Shown: in pieces, positions 17,360 through 24,693 of the stretch | How positions within the stretch are numbered: position 1 is the stretch's first letter | Layout: the number at the start of each line of letters is the position of its first letter | Assembly: GCF_002795845.1 (NCBI RefSeq) | Contig: NZ_CP011797.1 | Coordinates: forward strand, 705,501-769,500 | Origin: Reinekea forsetii | GTDB lineage: Bacteria > Pseudomonadota > Gammaproteobacteria > Pseudomonadales > Natronospirillaceae | Reading direction: 5' to 3' | Length of the DNA: 64,000 nt | The notes under the pieces: generated by a model | The model's input: the letters and a program-made list of their open reading frames with translations, nothing else | Told to the model about the DNA's origin: nothing | Database searches by the model: none | Position numbers and translations under genes: made by a program

Positions 17360-18724
17360 CTACGACGGTTCACTTAAGGCGTTTTTAAAATACTTCGTAA
17401 ATGGATCAAATATATAATTTATTAGTCGACGTTGACCTGCCTTTATCTCCACACTTAGTTGTAGCCCAGGTCGAAGAAAGGTTTCAGGTGTTTTTACATC
17501 CAACTCTGTTATCGAACCCGTCATACGATAAATTCGAACACCATTGACCACTTCGGATGACTCCGATACGAAACCAACAACACCATGTATTCGACCGTGG
17601 TCTTCAGGATTGTTGCCCAGCGAACTGGCCCGAAACTCCATCCCTGGTTCCACCCAAATGGCATAGTTGGACGGTATTTGGATCTCAATCTGCAAGTCGT
17701 TTTCATCGAACTTAGGGCGAAGAATTGTAAGTATTGAACCAGCCTCAATCACTTCATGTTTACCGCGCGCCAAAACCTGATCGACTATGGCTGGAAAGGG
17801 TGCACGAATAGTCATGTCTGTTCGTTTTCGTTCCTGACTTGCCAACAGGCTGCGCGTCTGTTGGTATTGGTCCAGTTCGTTTTGAAGTCTTACTAAACGA
17901 TCCAACACAAAATTATTCTGAATGTTGACACTTTCTAGGTTTAGCTTTTTAATTTCATTTGCTGTGTTTTTCAAGTCAGCATCTCGTTCCTGCAGGCCAG
18001 ATCTCAATGAGAAAAGTATTCCTTTCTGCGTGTCGACATTGTTTTGGCTCTCAATTCCCTGTTTCCTTAGTCGAGTGAGTCGCTCGAACTCAGTCTGCTC
18101 GAGTTCAAATAATTCCGTAGCAATGTCAAGTTGGTTGTTAATCGCGCTCTTTCGAGTCTCAAGGCCTTCAATGTTTTGGGCTATCAACGCAAGTTTGTTT
18201 GGCAGCGAATCAATTAGATATTCATGGTAGCCCGCCCCTTTAACTGCGTCGGGGACCTCTTGAATTGAGTTGCTCAAACTTGCCAATGTTTCTGCACTTA
18301 ACCAATCTTGAATTTGATAATAGTCCGTCCAGACAGATCGGCTGATATTGCCCAGTTGCTGGGCAAGTCTATTTATTTCAAGGTCTAACATTTCGGTATC
18401 CAGCGTTACCAATGCATCTCCCTGTGCAACAATGGCCCCATCTGTAACATAAATACTTTCGATAAAACCTGCCTCCGAGTTCCTAACTTGAAATAATTTT
18501 GCTTTAGTTTCTAAAATTCCTTGAGCGGGGACGATTTTATCGACCTTAAAAATTATGGCGCAAGCCATGGCAATAACAAGTATGGTGATAATTGCCCCAG
18601 CCATTATCTTTAAATCAACTGGAGTATTGAACCGTTTTGCATACTCTGGGTTATCGCTCAGCAAATTAAGTGAATGGATTTCCTTAAAGCTATATTCCAT
18701 TGGAAGCCCCATGGTCCGCTGCAA
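17360..18724 (-). CDS. HlyD-family membrane fusion protein
   Basis: Periplasmic adaptor linking the inner-membrane ABC exporter to TolC. One transmembrane helix near residues 40-62 (IMAGAIITILVIAMACAIIF) is followed by the lipoyl/barrel-sandwich half motif (GFIESIYVTDGAIVAQGDAL), a long coiled coil (about 120-290), the second half motif (IRAPFPAIVDQVLARGKHEVIEAG) and a C-terminal beta barrel. Length 454 matches HlyD. The frame overlaps the 3' end of the ABC gene by 35 bp; a later ATG at 18700 would shorten this to 11 bp and has GGGG upstream, so the exact start is open. Confidence 0.85.
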   Translation of the reverse strand: MQRTMGLPMEYSFKEIHSLNLLSDNPEYAKRFNTPVDLKIMAGAIITILVIAMACAIIFKVDKIVPAQGILETKAKLFQVRNSEAGFIESIYVTDGAIVAQGDALVTLDTEMLDLEINRLAQQLGNISRSVWTDYYQIQDWLSAETLASLSNSIQEVPDAVKGAGYHEYLIDSLPNKLALIAQNIEGLETRKSAINNQLDIATELFELEQTEFERLTRLRKQGIESQNNVDTQKGILFSLRSGLQERDADLKNTANEIKKLNLESVNIQNNFVLDRLVRLQNELDQYQQTRSLLASQERKRTDMTIRAPFPAIVDQVLARGKHEVIEAGSILTILRPKFDENDLQIEIQIPSNYAIWVEPGMEFRASSLGNNPEDHGRIHGVVGFVSESSEVVNGVRIYRMTGSITELDVKTPETFLRPGLQLSVEIKAGQRRLINYIFDPFTKYFKNALSEPS

Positions 18725-20960
18725 TGTTCGAACTATCGTCCTTTGATATCGATGTCTTCAACTCTTCCCGGTCCAGCGAAGCATCTCTTTTGAGCATGGC
18801 ATCCCACATCGCTTTGTAGCTATTCTCATAAGTAACCAGTTCTTCATGAGTGCCGACAACTTCAATTTGACCCTGTTGCATTACGACGATCCGGTCACAG
18901 TAGGATAAAGTATTCAAACGATGCGCGATTATTACTCCGGTCTTGCTTTGACAGGCCCGATAAATTGTGTCTTTTACCTTTTCTTCCGTTTGGTTGTCCA
19001 GAGCACTGGTGGCTTCATCGAACAGAAGAATGTCGCTATTACGGACCAGCGCCCTGGCTATCGCCAGTCTTTGCCTCTGTCCGCCAGAAAGGTTTGCACC
19101 GTCCTCCGATAGGTTAGTCAGCATTTTTTGTGGCATTTCATCTACAAAGTCATTGCTTCCTGAGGCTTCTATGGCCGTTTGTATTTCTTCAATAGATGAA
19201 TTTAATCGACCCAGATGAACGTTTTCTAATACTGAGGTGTTAAAGAGAAAATTTGTCTGCTGCACAGATGAAATACGTGAATGCAATACTTCGGGAGGGA
19301 TTAAATCAATATCGTATCCATTTATCTTAATTTTTCCTCTTGTAGGTTTATAAAACCCCAGTAGAAGGTTTGCTAAGGTCGATTTACCCGACCCGGAACC
19401 ACCGACGATACCAATAATTTCACCCGGTTGAATGGATAAATTAATGCCTTTTAGTACCAAGTTGGCCTCGATGTCAGATTCTGACACGTTATTCGATGGA
19501 TACCTAAACCAAACATCTTGGAATTCAATCGTTCCGTTCAAATCGAGTGCTTCTTTTTTAAATGTCGGGTTTTTTATCTGAGCAGGCTCAAGTTCCTCTA
19601 GTCTTTTCTTAGCGATTTTGAAGGTTTCCCAGCCGCTAGCGGTCATCACTAGTGATATGAGAGGATTCACAACATTCCCGGCCATCATATTAAAAGCAAT
19701 AAGTTGACCGATACTCAGCTCATTAGCAAAAACAGCTTGCGCACCAAAAAAAATTATAGAAATTGTTATCAGTTGGCTTTGAAAGTTGACAATAGCGCGC
19801 ACTAGATGGCTTAGCTTCGCTATGTGAAAATCACCATACAAATTTGTTTCTAGGCTAGTGTTGATTCGATGCTTAAAATGCGATTCGTTAGCCAGCGACT
19901 TTATCGTTCGCATGCCTTTGACCATTTCAATCATTGTTGATTGGTAAGTGGCGTCATAGGAATAGGACTGCAGAACTCGTTTGCGTAACGATTTTAGAGA
20001 GAAACTGACGGTTAGAGCCATTAAAACTCCAATACCTAGGACAAGCATAGACAGCATTGGGCTATACATAAATAAAATGGGTAGTACCACAAAAAGAGAT
20101 ACGAGAGAGACAATGGAGGAAAGTAATTGTCTAACTAAAAAATTTGCGGATTCTTGTATTTGATCGACTAGTTTTGTTAAGTCGCCAATTTTATGCCTGT
20201 CAAAAAACGGGACTTCCATGGATAGTAGTCGTGCAAATACTTCTTTTCCGAGTCCATTCTGATATTTCGCAAAAAGAATGCTTTCTTGGTAATCCTTAAA
20301 GCATTGAAGTACATTTGTAGCTATCGCCCCTAGCAGAAGTAGGATTACAATTACAATTAGGGATCCGTCTGCCGAGTAGGGTAGGACTTTATCTGTAAAA
20401 GCCTGAAAGCCTAGCGGTGTAGCCGTACTTAATAAAGCAATTAGTGCAGATGTACCAACTATTATCTTCGCTGATTTTAATTGCCTGAATAGATGGTTTA
20501 ATACAAAACTAGTATTGTTATTTCTTGTTGTTTGAGGATTGTTTGATTTATGACGCCGCAATACTAGGGCTGATTTGGCTAGCTTAAGGTCCTTGGTGAG
20601 TTCTTTTAGAGTGCCTTCATATGTATTTATTGCATTATTAATATGAAAATATTCTTTTAGTACATATTTCTCATTTTTACCTTTTTCACCTATAAACGAA
20701 TCTCCATCCCTAGAAATAAAAATCCAAACTTGAGTTTTTGAGTTTGATTCTGAAAGGTCTTTATTAGGTAGCCAGAAATATTCAAGATTGTCTATAGTTG
20801 ATAATTTTTCGCATAGTGTGCTTACTGAGATATGATTTCTATCAATGTACTTACTTAATGCCAAGGTTACCTTATTTGAAAATGATAACGAAAATAATGC
20901 ATGTTCTATTTGGTTTAAACATAAAGCCTTTAGTTTGGATGGTAATTTTTCTGCAAGCAT
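18690..20960 (-). CDS. type I secretion ABC exporter with degenerate C39-like N-domain
   Basis: Inner membrane ATP-driven exporter of the HlyB/bacteriocin-exporter class. Order: divergent peptidase-like domain (about 1-150) with no clear catalytic Cys/His pair, six-helix transmembrane domain (about 155-430), then the ATPase with Walker A GGSGSGKST, signature LSGGQRQR, Walker B DILLFDEATSALD and H-loop IIAHRLNTL. The missing catalytic residues suggest a chaperone-type (CLD) domain that docks substrate without cleaving it, as in HlyB. The open frame extends to 20993 into an IS end; I take ATG 20960 with TAGGG upstream as start. The IS lies 12 bp upstream and may separate this gene from its operon promoter. 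Confidence 0.85.
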   Translation of the reverse strand: MLAEKLPSKLKALCLNQIEHALFSLSFSNKVTLALSKYIDRNHISVSTLCEKLSTIDNLEYFWLPNKDLSESNSKTQVWIFISRDGDSFIGEKGKNEKYVLKEYFHINNAINTYEGTLKELTKDLKLAKSALVLRRHKSNNPQTTRNNNTSFVLNHLFRQLKSAKIIVGTSALIALLSTATPLGFQAFTDKVLPYSADGSLIVIVILLLLGAIATNVLQCFKDYQESILFAKYQNGLGKEVFARLLSMEVPFFDRHKIGDLTKLVDQIQESANFLVRQLLSSIVSLVSLFVVLPILFMYSPMLSMLVLGIGVLMALTVSFSLKSLRKRVLQSYSYDATYQSTMIEMVKGMRTIKSLANESHFKHRINTSLETNLYGDFHIAKLSHLVRAIVNFQSQLITISIIFFGAQAVFANELSIGQLIAFNMMAGNVVNPLISLVMTASGWETFKIAKKRLEELEPAQIKNPTFKKEALDLNGTIEFQDVWFRYPSNNVSESDIEANLVLKGINLSIQPGEIIGIVGGSGSGKSTLANLLLGFYKPTRGKIKINGYDIDLIPPEVLHSRISSVQQTNFLFNTSVLENVHLGRLNSSIEEIQTAIEASGSNDFVDEMPQKMLTNLSEDGANLSGGQRQRLAIARALVRNSDILLFDEATSALDNQTEEKVKDTIYRACQSKTGVIIAHRLNTLSYCDRIVVMQQGQIEVVGTHEELVTYENSYKAMWDAMLKRDASLDREELKTSISKDDSSNIAADHGASNGI

Positions 20961-21045
20961 CACAGCCCTATGTGTCAACCTGATAGCAGACACTCACCAA
21001 GTGAGTTAACATACATTTAGGGCCCCGGTATCAGGAACCACCACT

Positions 21046-21450
21046 ATGCCAAAACCAATAGAAACTCGCGAAAGTTCTCAGATTCAACCCGCCCCAGAGC
21101 TGGAAAAGCGGACCCGTCGGCGTTTTTCAACCGAATATAAACTCAATATTATTGCCCAGGCCAATCAGTGTGCTCACGGAGAGCTGGGACAGTTGTTGCG
21201 TCGAGAAAACCTTTATAGCAACCAACTTCAGCAGTGGCGGAAGGAGTTGTCCCAACGTGGACCAGAAGGTCTGGCTAAAACGAGCCCCGGCCCTCAAGCG
21301 TCCAAAAGCGCGGATCAAAAACGTATCGAACAGCTTGAAAAAGAGAATGGCCGATTACAGCGGAAGTTGCAAATATCCGAGGGTTGCTTAGATCTCCAAA
21401 AAAAAGCCTTTGCCATGATCGAACAATTCCAGGATGGCGACAAGAAATGA
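21046..21450 (+). CDS. IS3-family transposase OrfA (HTH)
   Basis: DNA-binding subunit of the IS3-family transposase: an HTH_Tnp_1 domain (KRTRRRFSTEYKLNIIAQAN, residues about 21-45, LRRENLYSNQLQQWRKEL) followed by a leucine-zipper-like coiled coil (RIEQLEKENGRLQRKLQ). Length 134. Near its 3' end an A8 run before GCC (about 21399-21408) is a likely -1 slippery site producing the OrfAB fusion. The stop overlaps an ATG in the orfB frame (ATGA), so orfB could also be started by coupling. Confidence 0.85.
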   Translation: MPKPIETRESSQIQPAPELEKRTRRRFSTEYKLNIIAQANQCAHGELGQLLRRENLYSNQLQQWRKELSQRGPEGLAKTSPGPQASKSADQKRIEQLEKENGRLQRKLQISEGCLDLQKKAFAMIEQFQDGDKK

Positions 21451-22535
21451 TGTCCTTAGTGGAACATCGCGATCCAGTGATACCGTTGGTTCCTGCTTGC
21501 AGGGCGTTGTCGCTCAGTCGCAGTGCCTTCTATGGTCGACGTCCTGCGTCATTGGAACAGCCACAGCGGACCGCTCGACATCAGTGTGTTCAGCCTCGGG
21601 CGTTAAACGACTCGGAGAACCAAGCCGTCCTGGCCGTACTCAATAGCGATGAATTTTGTGATCAGCCCCCTTACGAGGTTTATCAGCAGTTATTGCAGCA
21701 AGCTATTTATCTGTGCTCGGTCAGTACTATGTATCGATTGCTTCGTCGCCAGCGTGCGGTGGGTGAGCGCAGAAAGCAACGCCCCGCCCAGCATCACGCC
21801 ATTCCACGCCTGCTCGCCACCGAGCCGAATGAGGTCTGGACGTGGGACATAACCAAACTAGCGACTCAGCAGCGTGGAAAATACTTGTCTTTGTATGTGG
21901 TGATCGATTTGTTCAGTCGCTTTGTAGTGGCATGGATGATCTCACGCAAAGAAAACAGTGCACTCGCCCAACAGTTAATGGATGAAGCGCTGGTGCGATA
22001 TGGCGTGGGACCGGGCCAGCTGACCATCCACCAGGATCGCGGAGCGCCCATGACCGCGCATAACTATCTGGAGCTCATGGGGGAATTTAAGGTGACCAGT
22101 AGCCACAGTAGACCGCGCGTCAGTAACGACAATCCCTTTAGCGAAAGTCAGTTTAAGACCTGTAAATATCAACCGGATTATCCGGGGGTTTTTACCAATG
22201 TCAGTCATTCACGCCAGTGGTTTGAACGCTATTTCGATTGGTACAATTTTGACCATCATCACAGTGGGCTTGAAGGCTATACGCCCGAACAAGTGTTCAC
22301 GGGTCAGCATGAAGCGGTGCACGCTGAGCGCCAGAAGGGACTCGATGACCAGTATGGGAAGCACCCCGAACGGTTTGTGGCAGGCCGGCCCTTGGCAGCC
22401 CGACCACCGAGTGAAGTTGCCATTAATCCCATTACGCCTCAGATGCTTGAAGAGGGAGCGCCGAACATGGTGAATTTCCCTACTTTGCCAGTGGCCCAAA
22501 ATATTCTAATGAAAAATACTTTAATTTTGGACTGA
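21384..22535 (+). CDS. IS3-family transposase OrfB (DDE integrase core)
   Basis: Catalytic part of the transposase. DDE residues are seen in TWDITKLAT (Asp), LTIHQDRGAPM (Asp) and SDNNPFSESQF context (VSNDNPFSESQFKTCKY, Glu). The C-terminal part has WYNFDHHHSGLEGYTPEQVF, typical of IS3 group. The frame opens at 21384 within orfA; free-standing translation would begin at ATG 21447. The gene appears intact, so the element may still be active. Confidence 0.85.
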   Translation: MLRSPKKSLCHDRTIPGWRQEMMSLVEHRDPVIPLVPACRALSLSRSAFYGRRPASLEQPQRTARHQCVQPRALNDSENQAVLAVLNSDEFCDQPPYEVYQQLLQQAIYLCSVSTMYRLLRRQRAVGERRKQRPAQHHAIPRLLATEPNEVWTWDITKLATQQRGKYLSLYVVIDLFSRFVVAWMISRKENSALAQQLMDEALVRYGVGPGQLTIHQDRGAPMTAHNYLELMGEFKVTSSHSRPRVSNDNPFSESQFKTCKYQPDYPGVFTNVSHSRQWFERYFDWYNFDHHHSGLEGYTPEQVFTGQHEAVHAERQKGLDDQYGKHPERFVAGRPLAARPPSEVAINPITPQMLEEGAPNMVNFPTLPVAQNILMKNTLILD

Positions 22536-22586
22536 CTGTCCAAAACAGGTTGACACGTTCCGACAGTACCTAAAGTGTAATCTATA

Positions 22587-22690
22587 AATCCACGTATTAA
22601 CTTTACTGTGGTAAGAATATTAATATTTATAATATATTAATCCACGTATTAACTTTACTATGGTAAGAATATTAATATTGATAATATATT
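22587..22690. repeat. two tandem 52-bp direct repeats
   Basis: The unit beginning AATCCACGTATTAACTTTAC occurs at 22587-22638 and 22639-22690 with two or three differences. It is AT-rich and internally near-palindromic (AATATTAATATT). It lies between the IS right end and the terminator hairpin. Confidence 0.8.
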
Positions 22691-22771
22691 AATGTATGTA
22701 AGATATTTATGGTTATTTAATTGTGCCTATTTATCGGTAAATATTTTACATTATGTTTCTGACTTGGATGA

Positions 22772-22830
22772 TGTTAATTGGTAAAAGAAGAGAAAATTTA
22801 TTCTCTCTTCTTTTTAGAAAGCAATTAACA
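22772..22830 (-). terminator. long hairpin downstream of the small membrane-protein gene
   Basis: An 11-bp perfect stem AAAAGAAGAGA (22783-22793) / TCTCTTCTTTT (22804-22814) is nested in an outer stem TGTTAATTG (22772-22780) / CAATTAACA (22822-22830). Position 27 bp after the gene's stop fits termination of the acyltransferase/precursor transcript; T-runs flank the inner stem on either strand. Confidence 0.6.
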
Positions 22831-22856
22831 TTATCGGTATTGCATATTATCTTAAG

Positions 22857-23069
22857 CTAGATCCATTTAACTAAAGTTCCTAAACCTAGGGAAATCAGCA
22901 TCAGTATCGAGAGCTCCATCGAATATGGTGATAGCTGAATGTCTTTGCTAAATAACCTATATAACTCAGAGTGAAATATAAATTTTTCTCTTATGCAGAA
23001 GGCTATTAAAAATCCAAATCCTAGTGCGTAAAATAGATTCGATAATATCTGTTGCATTATAGTTTCCAT
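22857..23069 (-). CDS. two-helix small membrane protein, candidate immunity protein
   Basis: 70 residues from ATG 23069, which lies one base after the precursor's TGA, so translation is probably coupled. Two hydrophobic helices (about ILSNLFYALGFGFLIAFCI and LSILMLISLGLGTLVKW) flank a basic/polar loop (REKFIFHSELYRLFSKD). A longer frame from 23111 would overlap the precursor and is less likely. Small double-spanning proteins encoded directly after a bacteriocin or microcin gene are commonly self-immunity proteins; that role here is inferred from position and topology only. Confidence 0.6.
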   Translation of the reverse strand: METIMQQILSNLFYALGFGFLIAFCIREKFIFHSELYRLFSKDIQLSPYSMELSILMLISLGLGTLVKWI

Positions 23070-23070
23070 A

Positions 23071-23394
23071 TCATATATCACAGACACCTGTGGCTTGATT
23101 AAAAGCGACACCGATATTCCATCCGCCTACAGCGGCGACGGTTAATACGCTAGCCCCTACCGCTGACACGGTGGCAACGGCTGAGGAGCTTGTAGCGGCG
23201 GCTCCACCTGCCAGCCCCATTGCACCTGTTCCGGCTGCAAGTGCGCCTAACTCTTTCACGCCGACATAGTTGCAGCCAACCTGGGTGCTTTTCTTTTTCT
23301 TTTTCTTGTTGCCACCACCACCACCACCACCACCACCAAAGGCAGCACCACTTACACCCGCGACGAAGTTGACTTGCTTATATACTTTAGACAT
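23071..23394 (-). CDS. 107-residue peptide with Gly9-Asn-Lys6 tract, candidate acylated secreted toxin/peptide precursor
   Basis: Not assignable to a known family by eye. Residues 1-19 are a short polar/hydrophobic start (MSKVYKQVNFVAGVSGAAF), 20-28 are nine Gly, 29 Asn, 30-35 six Lys, then a Cys at 41 and a long Ala/Gly/Val/Ser hydrophobic stretch (about 46-98, with GTGAMGLAGG and VSAVGASV) that could insert in membranes, and a last Cys at 105. Codons for the Gly tract are a GGT repeat. RBS AAGGA precedes the ATG. It follows two HlyC-like lysine acyltransferase genes, precedes a small membrane protein and shares a locus with type I export genes. The Lys tract is the obvious acylation target. 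The hydrophobic GxxxG-rich tail resembles pore-forming class II bacteriocins or microcins. Confidence 0.65.
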   Translation of the reverse strand: MSKVYKQVNFVAGVSGAAFGGGGGGGGGNKKKKKKSTQVGCNYVGVKELGALAAGTGAMGLAGGAAATSSSAVATVSAVGASVLTVAAVGGWNIGVAFNQATGVCDI

Positions 23395-23430
23395 ACTTAT
23401 GTATCCTTATTGATTAATATCCATTGGTTA

Positions 23431-23994
23431 CTAGGGTTCGCCATTTGGCGGTATTCTGCGAGTACTTGTCTTGGTCGGACGTACTCGCTGAATTTTTTTA
23501 TTGCGGCCTGTTAGGCTTGCAATTTCATGTTGTTCTTTGGTTATCGATTCTTTGAATTCGAAACCTTTCCAATAGTAAACTTTCCGAATAGAGCCATCCT
23601 TATGTCGACCCAAGCTAAATGCGCGGTTCCTTGGGAAGACATTTCCTCGCAAATCATTCAAAATATTTTTTGTGTGCCCCCAGGGCGCAACAAAGTCTGC
23701 AAACATTAGGTGATTCCCACCTTTCCACTGTGATAGTTGCAGATCACCTTCGTCATTTAATAATTTTTGTTTTGCGTCCTCGTTTAACCAAGCCCAGGTT
23801 GCAAAGCCAACAGGGTTTCTATTTTCATCAAAATATATTTTACTTTGGCCGTGGAGCAGTGCTGGCAAGACGTCTTTGTCAACACTCCATAGTGGCCATT
23901 GGCCATGGTAATCAGCGTGCTTCATTAACCACATCATCATGCCTAGAGCTTCGTGGTACTCGATATTGGGTGAAATAGAACTGCTCATTACCAT
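23431..23994 (-). CDS. HlyC/RtxC-like toxin-activating lysine acyltransferase
   Basis: Enzymes of this family move a fatty acyl group from acyl-ACP to lysine side chains of a protein toxin before its secretion. Alignment by eye to HlyC: LGMMMWLMKHADYHGQW gives the catalytic His30 (HlyC His23), DVLPALLHGQSKIYFD matches VLPAI..., PVGFATWAWL matches PVAYCSWA, and FADFVAPWG gives Asp100 (HlyC Asp92). Length 187 is slightly above HlyC (170) because of a basic C-terminal tail (NKKIQRVRPTKTSTRR). It overlaps the preceding HlyC-like gene by 7 bp and ends 36 bp before the Lys-rich peptide. No RTX toxin is present, so that peptide is the likely substrate. Confidence 0.8.
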   Translation of the reverse strand: MVMSSSISPNIEYHEALGMMMWLMKHADYHGQWPLWSVDKDVLPALLHGQSKIYFDENRNPVGFATWAWLNEDAKQKLLNDEGDLQLSQWKGGNHLMFADFVAPWGHTKNILNDLRGNVFPRNRAFSLGRHKDGSIRKVYYWKGFEFKESITKEQHEIASLTGRNKKIQRVRPTKTSTRRIPPNGEP

Positions 23995-24464
23995 AACTCC
24001 CTAACGGTTATACCTTCGCCGATCCGTTGAAGTAAGTGCGCATTTTTGAATGTTTTAAGCTCATTTTTTAGCAAGCGAAGCATAAACAGAGGCGTAGCAA
24101 AGGGGCTCAAGAATTCGAAAAACCAGAGTTGAGTTCCGTCTTTGTCGTCTAGCTTACGGAATTTATTTGCATCTAAGTCGAACTGCGAGTGATGCGTCAG
24201 AAGGTTTTGATGATCTTCATCGCAAAGGTGTATCCAACTTGCGAATCCATAGGGTCGATTTCCCTCATCTAAAAATATTTTCCCCTGTCCTTGCTCAAAA
24301 GAAAGGAGAATTGTTTCGATACAAGATTCAACTGTTAGTTGATTGTACATTGAATGATTTATTGCGAGATCGGTCACAAGACCAATTGCTTGATAGATAG
24401 AAAGTTGACCACCCTTACCAGGAGTTACAGGCCGCAAAGGGCTGGTTGGCGCATCCGTTCTCAT
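23988..24464 (-). CDS. divergent HlyC-like acyltransferase paralogue
   Basis: 158 residues with the same framework as the next gene: IYQAIGLVTDLAINHSMY (His37 at the catalytic position), GKIFLDEGNRPYGFASWIHL and WFFEFLSPFATP. The catalytic Asp is replaced by Glu117 and the conserved Trp after His is absent. It may be a non-catalytic partner, a variant with altered chain preference, or a decaying duplicate. It is the first gene of the minus-strand operon; RBS GGGAG lies 9 nt before the ATG, and a promoter-like TTGACA lies about 100 bp upstream. Identification rests on motif pattern and pairing, so it is less certain than its neighbour. Confidence 0.65.
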   Translation of the reverse strand: MRTDAPTSPLRPVTPGKGGQLSIYQAIGLVTDLAINHSMYNQLTVESCIETILLSFEQGQGKIFLDEGNRPYGFASWIHLCDEDHQNLLTHHSQFDLDANKFRKLDDKDGTQLWFFEFLSPFATPLFMLRLLKNELKTFKNAHLLQRIGEGITVRELW

Positions 24465-24539
24465 CTTTTACATCTCCCTTACTACTGATTTTATGTCGAG
24501 AATCAATTCATCGACATTTAATTTCCTGTTCTTGATTAC

Positions 24540-24568
24540 GATATTGCGGTCGAAAAATGTTTTGTCAA
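24540..24568 (-). promoter_or_regulatory. sigma70-like promoter of the acyltransferase/peptide operon
   Basis: Minus strand: TTGACA at 24568-24563, 17-bp spacer, AATATC at 24545-24540. The -35 is a perfect match, the -10 weak. Position about 75 bp upstream of the first gene fits. Confidence 0.4.
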
Positions 24569-24609
24569 TAAAAATAAAAGTTACATTTAAAAATCTATTA
24601 TCACTGATA

Positions 24610-24693
24610 CAAATTAAAATTTGGAGGTTTTTTACGTTTAGGTAAACGTATTTAGTTCCTGTAAAATAACCTCCGATAAAAAAATTATTTTAC
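24610..24693. repeat. cluster of palindromes upstream of the operon promoter
   Basis: CAAATT-AA-AATTTG at 24610-24623; TACGTTTA-GG-TAAACGTA at 24633-24650 (perfect 8-bp arms); GGAGGTTTTTTAC / GTAAAATAACCTCC flanking it; GTAAAATAA / TTATTTTAC at 24661-24693. The 18-bp palindrome looks like a dimeric repressor/activator site. The last stem could terminate transcription from either side. Confidence 0.55.

Larger units (their letters stand above)
20973..22555 (+). mobile_element. IS3-family insertion sequence, complete
   Basis: Ends carry inverted repeats TGTCAACCTG (20973) and CAGGTTGACA (to 22555). It encodes orfA and orfB in -1 overlapping frames. No clear target duplication is visible (flanks ...CCCTATG and CGTTCC...). 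It sits between the small membrane-protein gene and the ABC exporter of the peptide operon, in opposite orientation to that operon. Confidence 0.85.

Noticed and set aside
23314-23337. ACC/GGT trinucleotide run considered as a CRISPR or regulatory repeat
   Set aside because: It is a simple codon repeat inside the precursor gene; no spacer structure exists in the window.
23619-23978. 119-codon plus-strand frame opposite the acyltransferase gene
   Set aside because: Shadow of the minus-strand HlyC-like gene, whose motifs are clear.
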